This document shows positions 1 through 6,986 of a stretch of DNA of 28,073 bases, one piece after another. A model generated the notes under the pieces. That model was given only the letters and a program-made list of their open reading frames with translations, was not told where the DNA came from and did not search any database. How positions within the stretch are numbered: the first letter of the stretch is position 1; each line of letters begins with the position of its first letter. The DNA is from CAZSHX01 sp964606895 (GTDB lineage: Bacteria > Bacteroidota > Ignavibacteria > Kapaibacteriales > UBA2268), in contig CAZSHX010000066.1 of NCBI GenBank assembly GCA_964606895.1, positions 1 through 28,073 of the forward strand, written 5' to 3'. The position numbers were made by a program, and so were the translations under genes.

Positions 1-1183
1 CAATTCTATGTCCTCCGCTGGCGGAGGTGTCTGCGGAGCAGACGGAGGTGGATACGATTTCACCAAAGACATTGAAGATTCGAATGGCAGAGTTGGTCAA
101 GGCATGCCTTGACCCTACAGAAATTTCAATAAAATCATTTGCAGGATTGGGTGAAATTGAAAAGTCGGATGTTTCAATTTCTGATTCCACATCGGAAATA
201 ATTCCGTATTTCAATAATGTTCGATTATTGCCTGTAATATAAACTTCATTTGGTCCGGCTACATGGATTCCATATAGCATTTCATTTGTTAACCCTTTTG
301 CTTCCTGAATCCAGTTAATTCCTCCATCGGTAGTGTGCAAAACAACACCAGATGTGCCGCAAGTCCATGCATCATTTTTATTAACTGCTTTTATTGCCAT
401 TAGAGTACCATTTTTACCCTTTACGGGGTTTTCCTGGTCTAACCATTCATGTCCATCTACAGTACGAATAATCATGCAACCCGAACTGTAAAAAGCGCCG
501 GCGGCTGTTGGCGACCCAACGCACCATCCATACAAGGTATCAACCATATCAATTGCATAAATCCCATTTGTTCCGGGATAAGATTGGTCTATTTGCAAAA
601 CTCCATTGGTAATGGGTCCGATTATTTCCTCGCCTGCAACAAAGGCATGATTTTTATCAATACAGGATACAGAATAAATATTTGAAACATAGCCGCTCAT
701 ATCCACAGTGACAACTCCGCCCGGAGTAATCAATTTTACTCCGCCTGTGAAACCGCTACACATTCCTGTATCGCTATCCGGAGGGAAATCTATAGACATC
801 AGCGTTCTGCCAATCGAAGTCCATCTAATCCAGTTTTCCCCGCCATCGCTTGTTTTATAAATCTGCCCTTCCACTCCGCCGCAATAGCCGCGTTTGGAAT
901 CAATCATGTGAATTGCATGAGTTCCAAATTTCGTGGATTGAATTTTGAAAGTTTTTCCTCTATCTGAAGAGAAATAGATTTCACCCGGTACTTGATTCAA
1001 GTATGTTCCATAACCGGATAATATCCACATAGAATCTCCTATCATAGAAATTCCTGAGATTGTTACGGTTGAAGGTGTATTAGGCAGACGGTCTCCAATA
1101 TTTGTCCAGCCGTATTTTTCGGCGTAAGAATTGACAATTAACAATTGACAATTAATAATTAATAGAAGAATTAGTTTTTTCAT
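1..1183 (-). CDS. Asp-box (BNR/sortilin-like) T9SS surface protein, 3' end cut by window edge
   Basis: The minus-strand frame is open without a stop from the ATG at 1183 to the left edge (394 codons seen). The N-terminus (MKKLILLLIINCQLLIVNSYA) is a signal peptide nearly identical to that of the next gene upstream. The mature part carries beta-propeller Asp-box motifs such as SSDRGKTF, TSDGGENW and TTDGGINW, of the YCF48/sortilin-like kind, so it is probably an exported propeller protein of unknown ligand. The C-terminal T9SS type A sorting domain starts at SPNPANDFIEI and continues through IRIFNVFGEIV. About 25 residues (expected IDVSGLPSGVYFV and a basic end) lie beyond the edge. Two palindromic repeats are read in frame inside this domain (12-51 and 91-118). 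Its start lies 7 bases after the stop of the 1191-3224 gene, so the two are probably co-transcribed. Confidence 0.85.
   Translation of the reverse strand, partial: MKKLILLLIINCQLLIVNSYAEKYGWTNIGDRLPNTPSTVTISGISMIGDSMWILSGYGTYLNQVPGEIYFSSDRGKTFKIQSTKFGTHAIHMIDSKRGYCGGVEGQIYKTSDGGENWIRWTSIGRTLMSIDFPPDSDTGMCSGFTGGVKLITPGGVVTVDMSGYVSNIYSVSCIDKNHAFVAGEEIIGPITNGVLQIDQSYPGTNGIYAIDMVDTLYGWCVGSPTAAGAFYSSGCMIIRTVDGHEWLDQENPVKGKNGTLMAIKAVNKNDAWTCGTSGVVLHTTDGGINWIQEAKGLTNEMLYGIHVAGPNEVYITGNNRTLLKYGIISDVESEIETSDFSISPNPANDFIEISVGSRHALTNSAIRIFNVFGEIVSTSVCSADTSASGGHRI
12..51. repeat. GC-rich double-hairpin palindrome in sorting-domain codons, copy 1
   Basis: A perfect hairpin CCTCCGCTGGCGGAGG (12-27) is followed by GTCTGC/GCAGAC (29-43) and GGAGGTGG. 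A near-identical copy is at 11395-11434. It is read in frame on the minus strand as STSVCSADTSASGG in the second loop of the T9SS sorting domain. Confidence 0.8.
91..118. repeat. REP-family palindrome in sorting-domain codons, copy 1
   Basis: The perfect 20-bp palindrome GGTCAAGGCATGCCTTGACC (95-114) is followed by CTAC. The core AGGCATGCCT and the CCCTAC end match the RAYT-associated REPs at 18776, 19097 and 19468; 18 of 28 positions agree. It is read in frame as VGSRHALTN in the first loop of the sorting domain. Confidence 0.75.
1129..1168. repeat. AT-rich repeat encoding a signal-peptide core, copy 1
   Basis: This is a 40-bp stretch built of AATTGACAATTAA-type units. It is almost identical to 3170-3209 (one clear difference). 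Both copies lie in the same place and frame of two adjacent genes, where they encode the residues IINCQLLIVN of the signal peptide hydrophobic core. Confidence 0.7.
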
Positions 1184-1190
1184 ATTATTC

Positions 1191-3224
1191 CTATATTTTA
1201 ATAAATTTGCTTACCTTATTCCCCGCTCTCACAAAATAAACCCCTTGCGGAAGGTACGAAACGTCAATTCTTAATTGAGAATTGGTAATTGTGAATTGTG
1301 AATGATTTAAGACTTCCGGAGACTTAACAACCATTTCACCAAAAACATTGAAGATTTTAACAGAATTTAGAAAACCTTCCGAAGGTTCCCAACCTTCGGA
1401 AGGTTTAGTAACTTCTATAAAATCGGCGGAGGGATTGGGGGAGATAACAATATTAGATGAAAATTCAGGTTTTTCTTCAATATCTGTTAATGATAAAATT
1501 TTTCTCTTCCATACACCATTTAATGAAGAGGCAAAGATGTAATCATCTTTATAAGCTAAACCAAATATTCCTTTAAGATTGTCTTTCTTTTGAACCCATG
1601 TATCTCCATTATTCGTAGAAACATAAATACCGTTATTTGTTGTACCTGCAAATAATGAGCTGTTGTTTACCAAAATGTCGTTTACAACGTTGTTTTCTAA
1701 TCCGGAAATAGCCCAAGAATTGCCGTCATCAGAACTTTTATAGATTCCATAATCAGCAGTACCGGCAAATAGATTTCCATTCAAAAAAGAAATACATAAA
1801 ACCTGATTATCTTTCAAATTTGTTTGTTTCCAAGTAGTCCCATTATCTGTTGACTTATAAATACCCTGAGTCATTGATCCAACAAATAGTTTTCCATTAC
1901 AAGAACTTATCGAAAACAATTCTTCTCCTGTTAATACATTATTCCTTTTCCAAGTAATGCCATCATCGCTAGATTTATAAATTCCATAACCTTCGCTTCC
2001 AAGAAAAAAATTATTATTATGATAACAAACTGAATAAGCTCCCATTGGACCGTTTAGATTTACTCCTGTCCAGGTTTTACCATAGTCAGTTGAGCGATTT
2101 ACTGAATAACTTGAACTGCCTATTGTCGCAATCACAAAGTTTTTATTACAAGCAAATGAATTTACATCTTCAACAGATGATAATAGATTTACTTGTTCCC
2201 AAGATTCACCATTATTTACGGACATATACATTCCATTACCCCAAGTGCCGCAGATTAAAGAGGAATCATTAGAAACTATAGATTTTACTTTTGGAATTTG
2301 AAACGGAGTTTGATATATTTCCTTTCCGGTTGCATTGATTTTAAAAACTCCTGTCTGATCGGAACCAAAAAAAACAGACCCGTTTAAGGAAGTTAAAGAA
2401 AGAGCAGTTCTATTATTTAAATCGGTTTGTGTCCAGTTTTTCCCTTCGTCTGTTGATAAATACAAACCGAATAAATATGTCCCTGCATATAAATTATTTC
2501 CGGCACTTGTTATTGCTCTAACACTTTTTTGGGGAAATGTTGATTTGAGCCAAGTGGCACCATTATCAGATGAAAAAAATATTCCACTATAATAATCGCC
2601 TGCATAAACCTTATTTTTAAAAGAATATAAGGAATAAATTGTTGTGCTGTCTATCTGTGTCTGTTTCCATGAATCTCCATTATCTGATGAAATCATTATA
2701 CCATCCAAATTAGTTCCCGCATAGATGTAATTTCCTAATGAAGTTATAGCCATAATTGTCTTGTTGTTGAGTGCTGTCTGAGTCCAGGTCTTTCCGTTAT
2801 CTGATGACTTATAAACTCCATCTCCATATATTGATTGAGGTCTCCATGAACCTGCAAAAATATTATCTCCAACTTTAGTGAAACCACTAATCAATTTATC
2901 CGTAAGTGATGATTGAATAAATGTTTTTCCGACATCAACAGAATAATAAATCCCATTACCGGAAGTTCCTGCAAGAATTAAATTATTTTCAGCAAATAAA
3001 GCTCTTACATCCTGAGGAATTTTAGTTATTTGCTCCCAGCTATTTCCTTCGTTTGTTGAAGCCATAATGCCGGACATGGAAGTGGAAGCATAAATAGTTT
3101 TACCGTTTGTTGCTATTGCACTTACGTTTCCGCAATAAGGTCCGTTTGTTAAAGTCCATTGTGCGTATGAATTGACAATTAATAATTGACAATTAATAAT
3201 TAATAGAAGTAATATTTTTTTCAT
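1191..3224 (-). CDS. Asp-box beta-propeller T9SS surface protein (677 aa)
   Basis: This is probably an exported, cell-surface or released beta-propeller protein of unknown ligand. A signal peptide (residues 1-21, ending SYA before QW) is followed by about twelve Asp-box repeats spaced roughly 40-45 residues apart, for example STNEGNSW, SSDNGKTW, SSDNGATW, STDYGKTW, STDNGTTW and STNNGDTW. The last 85 residues are a T9SS type A sorting domain (SPNPSADFIEV, VKIFNVFGEMV, IDVSYLPQGVYFVR, KFIKI). Both loops of that domain are encoded by repeats: a double palindrome at 1373-1405 (KPSEG...PSEGF) and an AT-rich tandem repeat at 1271-1310 (NHSQFTITNSQL). It lies downstream of the serC terminator, so it needs its own promoter in 3225-3461, and is followed after 7 bases by the next paralogue. 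Confidence 0.9.
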   Translation of the reverse strand: MKKILLLLIINCQLLIVNSYAQWTLTNGPYCGNVSAIATNGKTIYASTSMSGIMASTNEGNSWEQITKIPQDVRALFAENNLILAGTSGNGIYYSVDVGKTFIQSSLTDKLISGFTKVGDNIFAGSWRPQSIYGDGVYKSSDNGKTWTQTALNNKTIMAITSLGNYIYAGTNLDGIMISSDNGDSWKQTQIDSTTIYSLYSFKNKVYAGDYYSGIFFSSDNGATWLKSTFPQKSVRAITSAGNNLYAGTYLFGLYLSTDEGKNWTQTDLNNRTALSLTSLNGSVFFGSDQTGVFKINATGKEIYQTPFQIPKVKSIVSNDSSLICGTWGNGMYMSVNNGESWEQVNLLSSVEDVNSFACNKNFVIATIGSSSYSVNRSTDYGKTWTGVNLNGPMGAYSVCYHNNNFFLGSEGYGIYKSSDDGITWKRNNVLTGEELFSISSCNGKLFVGSMTQGIYKSTDNGTTWKQTNLKDNQVLCISFLNGNLFAGTADYGIYKSSDDGNSWAISGLENNVVNDILVNNSSLFAGTTNNGIYVSTNNGDTWVQKKDNLKGIFGLAYKDDYIFASSLNGVWKRKILSLTDIEEKPEFSSNIVISPNPSADFIEVTKPSEGWEPSEGFLNSVKIFNVFGEMVVKSPEVLNHSQFTITNSQLRIDVSYLPQGVYFVRAGNKVSKFIKI
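1271..1310. repeat. AT-rich tandem repeat in sorting-domain codons
   Basis: Units of the type AATTGTGAATTG lie in the second sorting-domain loop and are read on the minus strand as HSQFTITNSQL. A sister copy is at 9123-9161. The units resemble the signal-peptide repeat at 1129 and 3170. Confidence 0.55.
1373..1405. repeat. Double KPSEG palindrome in sorting-domain codons
   Basis: AACCTTCCGAAGGTT is followed by CCC and by its exact reverse complement, giving a 15-bp inverted repeat with a 3-base spacer; each arm is itself nearly palindromic. It is read in frame as KPSEG, W, EPSEG on the minus strand. One arm recurs at 9216-9230. Confidence 0.7.
3170..3209. repeat. AT-rich repeat encoding a signal-peptide core, copy 2
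   Basis: This is the second copy of the 40-bp AT-rich repeat described at 1129-1168, at the same codons of the paralogous gene. Confidence 0.7.
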
Positions 3225-3461
3225 AAGTTTGATATTTTATTGTTATAACATATTAATTTTCTAATTCTTGTACTCATATTCAATCTAGTTTGAAGTTAGA
3301 AACAACTCCGGAAAAATAGCATAATGATACCCATAATTACATTTGCAACATAACATTAAATAATTTACAAAACAAAAAATTATTGCCTTTTTATTAAAAA
3401 TACCAAATTCTACGTAGAAAGTTGTTTTCCTTCTTGATATTAGTTTTAGGAAAACCGGAGT
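3225..3461. other. AT-rich intergenic region upstream of the 1191-3224 gene
   Basis: No credible gene is present here on either strand. It should hold the minus-strand promoter of the 1191-3224 gene, because the serC terminator lies just upstream. No exact TAnnTTTG element was found on the minus strand; a near match (TATGTTG) is too weak to call. Confidence 0.4.
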
Positions 3462-3503
3462 CAAAACAAAAAAAGCGAAGAGCTTTTTGAAAAACTCTTC
3501 GCT
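3462..3503 (-). terminator. serC: Rho-independent terminator after serC
   Basis: On the minus strand, stem AGCGAAGAG/CTCTTCGCT (arms 3474-3482 and 3495-3503) is followed by seven T and a further T-rich tract (3462-3473). It starts 24 bases past the serC stop. Confidence 0.85.
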
Positions 3504-3527
3504 TGAAAGAACAAAATTTATAACAAA

Positions 3528-4613
3528 TTATTTGTTGTTGAGGTAAAACTCTTCCATGAAATTCGCCAATGCCTGACATGATTCCACAGGGCATGCATTG
3601 TAAACAGAAGACCTTACTCCGCCAACCGAACGGTGACCTTTCAGTCCTATCATGTTTGCTTTTTTAGCTTCGTTCACAAATTTATCTTCGAGTTCAGGTG
3701 TTGGAAGATTCCAGGTAATATTCATCAAAGAGCGGTCTTCTTTGTGAATGACACTACCTTTGTAGAAATCGGGATGTGCATCAATAGCTCCGTAAATCAA
3801 ACCGGCTTTCATAATATTTGTTTTTTCGATTTCGGCAAGTCCCCCAACGCCTTTAATCCATTTCAGAACACGGCTGACGACAAATATCGGAAGTACGGGA
3901 GGAGTGTTGTACATGGATTTATTGTCAATGTGAGTTTTGTATTTCATCATGGTCGGCATCGTTGTTGTTTTGGCATTTTTTTCTGCCCATGCTTTTTTAA
4001 TGACAACCACAACCACTCCTGCAGGACCCATATTTTTCTGAGCTCCGGCATAAATCATGCTGAATTTGGAAAAATCCATCGGACGGCTGAACATATCGGA
4101 GGACATATCTGCAATCAGAGGAACATCGCCGGCATCGGGAATTTCTTTGAATTCTGTTCCGAAAATAGTATTGTTGGTTGTGTAATGTACATAGTCGGCA
4201 TCCCCGGAAAACTTGATATCTTTTGGCAGATGGTTAAAATTGAATTCTTCGGTTGAAGCGGCAACGTTAACCTGTCCGAACAATTTGGCTTCTTTGATTG
4301 CTTTTTGTGACCACATGCCGGTATTCACGTAGTCGGCTTTTGTGTGGAGGAAGTTCATGGGAACCATTGCAAACTGAGTGCTTGCTCCGCCGCCAACAAA
4401 TAAAACTGCATATTCGTCAGGGTTCAAGCCCATGATATCGAGTGCATCTTTCTCGGCTTCGAGGCAAATCACATCGAAATCTTTAGCTCTGTGGCTGATT
4501 TCCAGAATGGACATTCCGCTGTTGTTGAAATTTTCAACTGCATCGCGGGTCTCCTGTACAACTGACCATGGTAGAACGGCCGGTCCGGCATTAAAATTAT
4601 GTGCTCTTGTCAT
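3528..4613 (-). CDS. serC: Phosphoserine aminotransferase SerC
   Basis: A PLP-dependent class V aminotransferase that makes 3-phosphoserine from 3-phosphohydroxypyruvate and glutamate (serine synthesis). It usually also acts on the 4-phosphohydroxythreonine branch of PLP synthesis. The 361 residues match the family's usual length. The N-terminus HNFNAGPAVLP is diagnostic. Other landmarks are SILEISHRAKDF (35-46), the cofactor phosphate loop GGGASTQFAM (74-83), D169 in LIADMSSD, and the Schiff-base lysine K193 in YAGAQKNMGPAG. GHRSVGGVRSSVYNA near the C-terminus is the conserved substrate-arginine region. The start has a clean AGGAG 7 bases upstream. A promoter candidate sits at 4664-4696 and a terminator follows, so it can be transcribed alone as well as from the upstream genes. 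Confidence 0.97.
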   Translation of the reverse strand: MTRAHNFNAGPAVLPWSVVQETRDAVENFNNSGMSILEISHRAKDFDVICLEAEKDALDIMGLNPDEYAVLFVGGGASTQFAMVPMNFLHTKADYVNTGMWSQKAIKEAKLFGQVNVAASTEEFNFNHLPKDIKFSGDADYVHYTTNNTIFGTEFKEIPDAGDVPLIADMSSDMFSRPMDFSKFSMIYAGAQKNMGPAGVVVVVIKKAWAEKNAKTTTMPTMMKYKTHIDNKSMYNTPPVLPIFVVSRVLKWIKGVGGLAEIEKTNIMKAGLIYGAIDAHPDFYKGSVIHKEDRSLMNITWNLPTPELEDKFVNEAKKANMIGLKGHRSVGGVRSSVYNACPVESCQALANFMEEFYLNNK

Positions 4614-4663
4614 AAATAAACTCCTAAAAATAATTTTTAAATACTATATCTTCGCAGAGATTA

Positions 4664-4696
4664 CAAAATTAACACAATATATTCTGATTTTGCAAA
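4664..4696 (-). promoter_or_regulatory. serC: Candidate Bacteroidota-type promoter for serC
   Basis: On the minus strand, TTTG (4696-4693) is followed by 21 bases and TAATTTTG (4671-4664). This fits the Bacteroidota consensus of a -33 TTTG box and a -7 TAnnTTTG box 19-21 bases apart. It is 50 bases upstream of the serC ATG. Confidence 0.45.
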
Positions 4697-4697
4697 A

Positions 4698-5738
4698 CTA
4701 TTTTGTCATTTTGGGAATACCGACATAATATAAATCAAAACCGCCTTTTCCTCCCGTGCGATTTGAGGAGAAAATCAACATGTCATTTGTGAATCTGCCG
4801 TCTGTCATAACCACCGGACGGTACTCATCAGACTGGGAGTTGATACCTGCTCCGAAATTTTTGGGTTCGCTCCAGACTCCGTTTTCAAGAATGGAGTACC
4901 ACAAATCGAAACCGCCGTAACCGCCTGCCCTGTTTGAGGAAAACACCATTAGTCTGCCATTGATGTATGGGCATTTATCGTCGCTTTGGGTACTCAGTTC
5001 GGTAACTTTTTGAACCGAGCTTGAAGAAGTCGTCAACAGCCATTGCTTGAAAGACAAATTTGCAGGGTAGGTTCTTTTGAAAATATCGAAATTTCCGTCG
5101 CGGTTCGACATGAAATATATTGTACGGTTCGTACTGTCAATTGTCAGATATCCGTCTTCAGCCTGATTGACCTGTGAATTCAGTATATTTACCGGGAATG
5201 GTCCTTCGTTTTTGAAGGTTCCTCCTGTAGAATCGTGCTCATGAATCAGGCAGTAAATATGCTGTTTCCCGATGGTATCCGATGAATAGAACAGGAAGTT
5301 GGTTTTCTGTTCGGAAATACTGAAATTCGGACCAAATTCATTAGCCTTAGTATTAATAAATTTCAGCTGGTCGAAAAATAAGTATTCATAATTTCCATAA
5401 GGGTCTGGTTCGTAAGCAGTCATTGTAAAATCGCCGTCTTCCTGGTCGAAATGATAAAATATTGTTGCACCCAAAATATCGAATTGCTTTCCTTCGGAAT
5501 TTTTATTGGAAGAATAATAAAAATTGAAATCCCCTTCGATTGTTGGCGGTGGACCTGAATTATAATCATCGTATATGCTGTTCAAAGAGCTAAAATTAAC
5601 GGGTGTTTCGGGGAAATTACCATTAATGAAATTAATTTTCTTTGTCTCCATGCAATACCCGAAGAAATTCGACAAACCAAGCAGTAGAACGAAGCCGAGC
5701 AAGATTTTTGCTTTTGGATTTTTTACTTTTAATCTCAT
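4698..5738 (-). CDS. Exported PD40/TolB-like beta-propeller protein
   Basis: A 346-residue protein with an N-terminal hydrophobic segment (about residues 10-29, ending FFGYC), so it is exported. The tyrosine just before the cysteine makes a lipoprotein site doubtful. The body is made of PD40-type blades: YYSSNKNSEGKQFD, YFMSNRDGNFDIFKR, VFSSNRAGGYGGFDLWY and IFSSNRTGGKGGFDLYY. This repeat is common in Bacteroidota outer-membrane OmpA-family proteins, but no OmpA domain or T9SS tail is present here. GGAG lies ahead of the ATG. It begins 17 bases after the short T9SS gene and ends 84 bases before serC. Its precise role is unknown. Confidence 0.8.
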   Translation of the reverse strand: MRLKVKNPKAKILLGFVLLLGLSNFFGYCMETKKINFINGNFPETPVNFSSLNSIYDDYNSGPPPTIEGDFNFYYSSNKNSEGKQFDILGATIFYHFDQEDGDFTMTAYEPDPYGNYEYLFFDQLKFINTKANEFGPNFSISEQKTNFLFYSSDTIGKQHIYCLIHEHDSTGGTFKNEGPFPVNILNSQVNQAEDGYLTIDSTNRTIYFMSNRDGNFDIFKRTYPANLSFKQWLLTTSSSSVQKVTELSTQSDDKCPYINGRLMVFSSNRAGGYGGFDLWYSILENGVWSEPKNFGAGINSQSDEYRPVVMTDGRFTNDMLIFSSNRTGGKGGFDLYYVGIPKMTK

Positions 5739-5755
5739 ATTATCTCCAAAAAAGA

Positions 5756-6271
5756 TTATAACTTAACAAATTTACTAAACTTATCTCCAATCTTCACAAA
5801 ATAAATTCCAAACGGCAAGGTTGAAATGTCAACTCCAATATCACCTCGCCATGAAGATTTATGTTTTGGGATAAGATTCTCAATATTTAATGATAATTTT
5901 ATATTCCCATAAACATCCAATACTTTTAAGTCCGAAATATGACAGGGCAAAATATATTCGAAGTAAATGCCGTAAACAACTAATTGTTCAAATTCACGAT
6001 TCATATTAATTTTCATTTCAACATTACTATAATCATATTTCCCATTAAAAATATCCGAAGTAGAATTACAAGTATTTGAAATTGAAGTATTTGAATCAAT
6101 TCCAGAAAGAGTAAAAATATTTTTGAAGTAATTAGAATTCTTAGCATTCTCAAATAAAACAGGCTGAGGAATAGCAAGACTCTGCTTCTCCAAATACTCC
6201 TTTTGTGCTATCAGGGGGAATGAAAAAACAATTATCAGAAGTACCAATATTTTGCTTCTGTATTTTGTCAT
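5756..6271 (-). CDS. Short T9SS-sorted secreted protein
   Basis: A signal peptide (KILVLLIIVFSFPLIAQ) and a degenerate type A sorting domain (about residues 100-171) with VLDVYGNI, VDISTLPFGIYFVKIGDK and FSKFVKL. The central 60 residues match nothing I recognise. I chose the ATG at 6271 (171 aa): the frame can be extended to a TTG at 6280, but that overlaps the upstream stop and adds only three residues. The sorting domain has neither of the palindrome insertions seen in the Asp-box paralogues, so it shows what the tail looks like without them. It follows the MNT gene by 5 bases and is likely co-transcribed with it. Confidence 0.75.
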   Translation of the reverse strand: MTKYRSKILVLLIIVFSFPLIAQKEYLEKQSLAIPQPVLFENAKNSNYFKNIFTLSGIDSNTSISNTCNSTSDIFNGKYDYSNVEMKINMNREFEQLVVYGIYFEYILPCHISDLKVLDVYGNIKLSLNIENLIPKHKSSWRGDIGVDISTLPFGIYFVKIGDKFSKFVKL

Positions 6272-6276
6272 AATTA

Positions 6277-6591
6277 TCAATATATCTGATAACCCTTTTG
6301 AATAACTTCCTTCCGGACGAAGTAACTGTTCAATGATTCCTGATTTAGAGGAAGAACTGATATTCTGTTATCAACTTTTCGGGTTAATCCGATAAATTTA
6401 TCAATATCGGTTAATATATTCCCATCGAACATATCAGAAACAATTGCCATATCAATATCACTTAATTCAGAAGCGGTTTGATTGGCATAAGAGCCGTAAA
6501 TATATGCGGCACTTACTGAAATTCCTCTTTCAGCCAGCAATTTTAAGAATATATTTGCTATATTCAATATTTCAGATTTGATTTCAGCCAT
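6277..6591 (-). CDS. MNT-family minimal nucleotidyltransferase (probable antitoxin of a HEPN/MNT pair)
   Basis: A 104-residue protein with the pol-beta superfamily nucleotidyltransferase signature: GSYANQTASELSDID gives the GSxA motif (33-36) and the two metal-binding aspartates D45 and D47, followed by MAIVSD. Proteins of this size and motif are commonly paired with HEPN proteins. In characterised pairs the MNT partner neutralises the HEPN ribonuclease, in some cases by adding AMP groups to it. Here the HEPN gene ends 5 bases upstream, which supports a two-gene module. Function as a toxin-antitoxin pair is inferred from family and context only. Confidence 0.85.
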   Translation of the reverse strand: MAEIKSEILNIANIFLKLLAERGISVSAAYIYGSYANQTASELSDIDMAIVSDMFDGNILTDIDKFIGLTRKVDNRISVLPLNQESLNSYFVRKEVIQKGYQIY

Positions 6592-6596
6592 TCGTA

Positions 6597-6956
6597 TTAT
6601 TCTCTTATTTTATTGAATTGTATCAAGGTATAATCGAGGGTACAGGTTTTATAAAAATTTAATTTTTCATCGGGATATCTGGCTGAAATGCAGAAGTAAT
6701 TTGCTCTTTCAAGAAAATACATCATTTCTTCATCAGGTGTCATATTTGTTTTTTCGATTAATCTTAGTAAATCATGAATCTTCGGCGGTATATCATCATT
6801 ATCATTGACGAAATGAGCTTTAATCATTTTTTCAAGAACAAGATGTCCTATAAACAAACACCAGTCATAATGAGCAGAATCAAACAGACTCTGTGCAGTT
6901 GAAAAATCATTTTCGGCTGTTTTCACCCAATATTCAATATGTTCCTTTTTTGTCAT
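6597..6956 (-). CDS. HEPN-domain protein (probable partner of the MNT nucleotidyltransferase)
   Basis: A 119-residue helical protein of the PF05168-type HEPN family: HIEYWVKTAENDF at the start, HLVLEKMIKAHFV (38-50), PPKIHDLLRLIEKT (57-70) and SARYPDEK (91-98). The ATG at 6956 matches the usual start of the family; an in-frame GTG at 6968 would add four residues. I do not see the canonical RX4-6H ribonuclease motif, so nuclease activity should not be assumed. It could act as a scaffold for nucleotidyl transfer. The gene sits 30 bases downstream of a T9SS gene and 5 bases upstream of the MNT gene. Confidence 0.85.
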   Translation of the reverse strand: MTKKEHIEYWVKTAENDFSTAQSLFDSAHYDWCLFIGHLVLEKMIKAHFVNDNDDIPPKIHDLLRLIEKTNMTPDEEMMYFLERANYFCISARYPDEKLNFYKTCTLDYTLIQFNKIRE

Positions 6957-6986
6957 AAAATTATCCACGAAATATAATTAAATATA

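Noticed and set aside
27..242. Plus-strand open frame over the leftmost T9SS tail
   Set aside because: It is antisense to a continuous minus-strand frame with a clear sorting domain, and its protein has no recognisable features. The other antisense frames over T9SS, serC and ABC genes were left out for the same reason.
3633..4256. 207-codon plus-strand frame opposite serC
   Set aside because: It lies wholly inside the well-supported serC gene on the other strand. Its Cys/His/Phe-rich content is typical of an antisense shadow.
4698..5738. Lipoprotein call for the PD40 protein from FFGYC
   Set aside because: A tyrosine directly before the cysteine does not fit the usual lipobox, so only export is claimed.
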